Source: Mycobacterium sp. 236(2023) (lineage in GTDB: Bacteria > Actinomycetota > Actinomycetes > Mycobacteriales > Mycobacteriaceae). Taken from it: a stretch of DNA of 64,000 bases. The first letter of the stretch is position 1. Each line of letters begins with the position of its first letter. A program made the translations under genes and the position numbers. Below are positions 62,893 through 64,000 of the stretch, piece by piece. Below the pieces are notes generated by a model. It was not told the origin of the DNA. It worked only from the letters and a program-made list of their open reading frames with translations, and ran no database searches. The stretch is taken from positions 62,001 to 126,000 of the forward strand of contig NZ_JARSBP010000007.1 in NCBI RefSeq assembly GCF_029623955.1. The letters run 5' to 3'.

Positions 62893-63991
62893 GTATCAGA
62901 ATGCCACCGGTGCAACGCTTTATCGTGTTAGGTATCGCACTCCTGATCGGGGTCAAACCCAGAAGCGCGGTTTCCGCACGAAGCGCGAGGCAGAGATCTT
63001 CGCGGCGTCGGTAGAGGTATCCAAGCTGAAGGGCGAGTACGTATCGCCGTCAAACGCCCGCCTGACAAGTTGGGGAGCTCGGTACACGCTGGCTGGAAAA
63101 CCAGCGTGGCCACGTAAAGCCTGCGTCGTTTCGGGCGTTCGATATTGCATGGCGAATCCGCGTATGCCCGAGATGGGGCCGCACACCAATGGTGACATTC
63201 GGCCCACCGGAGTGCAGTCATGGATCTCCGACATGAGCCTGGGAACTCGCGGCGCCAAGAGGTCAGGAGCGTCAGTGATCATCCACGCTCATCACGTGCT
63301 GCTGAGCATTCTCGACGACGCTGTCCGCGACAACATGCTCGCAAAGAATCCCGCACGGGGCATGAGCCTGCCGAAGCCGAATCGTAAGCGTCCGGTGTAC
63401 CTCACGCACGACGAAGTCGGCGCCGTAGCAGAGGCGTCCGGAGAATTCGAGGCGTTAGTCCTGCTGCTGGCGTATACGGGGCTGCGATGGGGCGAGGCTA
63501 TCGGGCTGCGCGTCAAGGATCTTGATCTGCTCCGCCACAGAGCGACCGTCGGGGAAAACGCAGTCGAAGTCGGCCGGCAGATCCATGTTGGCACTTCGAA
63601 ATCTCACAAGAGTCGTACGGTGCCGTTGCCCAAGTTTCTGGTCCCCTACCTTGCGAAGCAGTGCGAAGGTAAGGGCCGCGACATGCTGTTGTTCAGCGAC
63701 GAGAATGGTGGGCACCTGCATCGGCCGCACTCCAGCTCCGGGTGGTTCAACAAGGCCGTCTCGGCTGCAGGAGTCCCGCGAATTACCCCTCACGACTTGC
63801 GTCACAGTGCCGCGAGCCTGGCCGTGTCGGCCGGCGCCAATGTGAAGGCGGTGCAGCGGATGCTCGGCCATGCGTCGGCGGCGATGACGTTGGACGTCTA
63901 CGCGGATCTCTTCGACGACGACCTTGAGTCCGTCGCGGCCGCCATGGATCGCGCACGCTCGCAGGCTAGGGATCACGCTCGTTCACTGTGA
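62876..63991 (+). CDS. Tyrosine recombinase (integrase) with a frame-shifted segment
   Basis: 371 residues from ATG 62876. Catalytic residues all present: Arg204 (TGLRWGEA), Lys245 (SHKSRT), His306 and Arg309 (HDLRH), His332 (GHAS) and nucleophile Tyr342 (LDVYADL). Arm- and core-binding regions precede. Residues ~65-105 do not match the family, but another frame through the same DNA (63069-63188) gives VGELGTRWLENQRGHVKP and the expected core-binding sequence. A +1 near 63065-63068 and a -1 near 63189-63190 explain this. The catalytic domain is fine; DNA-binding is likely impaired. The stop is 9 bases before the window end. Confidence 0.9.
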   Translation: MATISKYQNATGATLYRVRYRTPDRGQTQKRGFRTKREAEIFAASVEVSKLKGEYVSPSNARLTSWGARYTLAGKPAWPRKACVVSGVRYCMANPRMPEMGPHTNGDIRPTGVQSWISDMSLGTRGAKRSGASVIIHAHHVLLSILDDAVRDNMLAKNPARGMSLPKPNRKRPVYLTHDEVGAVAEASGEFEALVLLLAYTGLRWGEAIGLRVKDLDLLRHRATVGENAVEVGRQIHVGTSKSHKSRTVPLPKFLVPYLAKQCEGKGRDMLLFSDENGGHLHRPHSSSGWFNKAVSAAGVPRITPHDLRHSAASLAVSAGANVKAVQRMLGHASAAMTLDVYADLFDDDLESVAAAMDRARSQARDHARSL

Positions 63992-64000
63992 AATGTGGCC

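Noticed and set aside
1..64000. CRISPR arrays, tRNA and rRNA genes
   Set aside because: No regularly spaced direct repeats, cloverleaf-like segments or rRNA-like stretches were noticed on reading either strand.

Overview
The DNA is GC-rich and carries PE/PPE, EspG and mycosin genes, which point to a mycobacterium (Mycobacterium or Mycolicibacterium). The core, about 1.2-53.6 kb, is a hybrid secretion and transfer locus. It combines a VirB/VirD4-like type IV (conjugation) system with a complete ESX-type type VII system, the arrangement known from mycobacterial conjugative ESX plasmids. A tyrosine integrase at the right end, an IS110 element, a toxin-antitoxin-chaperone module and several broken genes suggest an integrated or decaying mobile element. 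I see no relaxase or replication initiator in the window, so plasmid versus chromosome stays open.

Layout: 1-945 is a class III cyclase cut by the window edge. 1233-12845 (minus strand) holds the T4SS genes (T4CP, VirB8/TcpC-, VirB2/3-, VirB4- and VirB6-like), with eccA as the last gene of that operon. 13191-17264 (plus strand) is a lower-GC two-gene cassette: a trypco2-like small protein and a 1242-residue trypsin / P-loop NTPase / Sel1-repeat protein, a candidate conflict (defence) system. 17418-33283 (minus strand) is the ESX core: eccC, PE, PPE, two esx genes, espG, eccB, an espI-like ATPase, eccD, mycP and eccE. 33.6-39.0 kb is accessory DNA with two genes broken by in-frame stops and a metallopeptidase-HTH fusion. 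39.0-53.6 kb is a second, ESX-accessory block: EspC-, EspB- and EspL-like proteins, DUF4226-like and NlpC/P60 proteins, a tandem duplicated anchored protein, and a GAF-ANTAR regulator, with an IS110 transposase near its end. 53.7-64 kb is a plus/minus mix of small regulators, hypothetical membrane proteins, the HigB-HigA-SecB-like module, two DUF-type surface proteins and the integrase.

The most striking regulatory signal is a promoter that recurs before at least eight transcription units of the T4SS, ESX core and ESX-accessory blocks: a GYGCA box preceded by an A/T-rich stretch, then exactly 22 nt, then a TANNNT-like -10. In five of the eight the start codon lies exactly 6 nt after the -10, so those messages should be leaderless. 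A variant with 21 nt precedes both copies of the duplicated gene. This ties conjugation and type VII secretion into one apparent regulon. The likely logic is that one regulator switches on the mating channel, the ESX channel and its substrates together, while the trypsin cassette lies between the two halves with its own promoter and unlike base composition.
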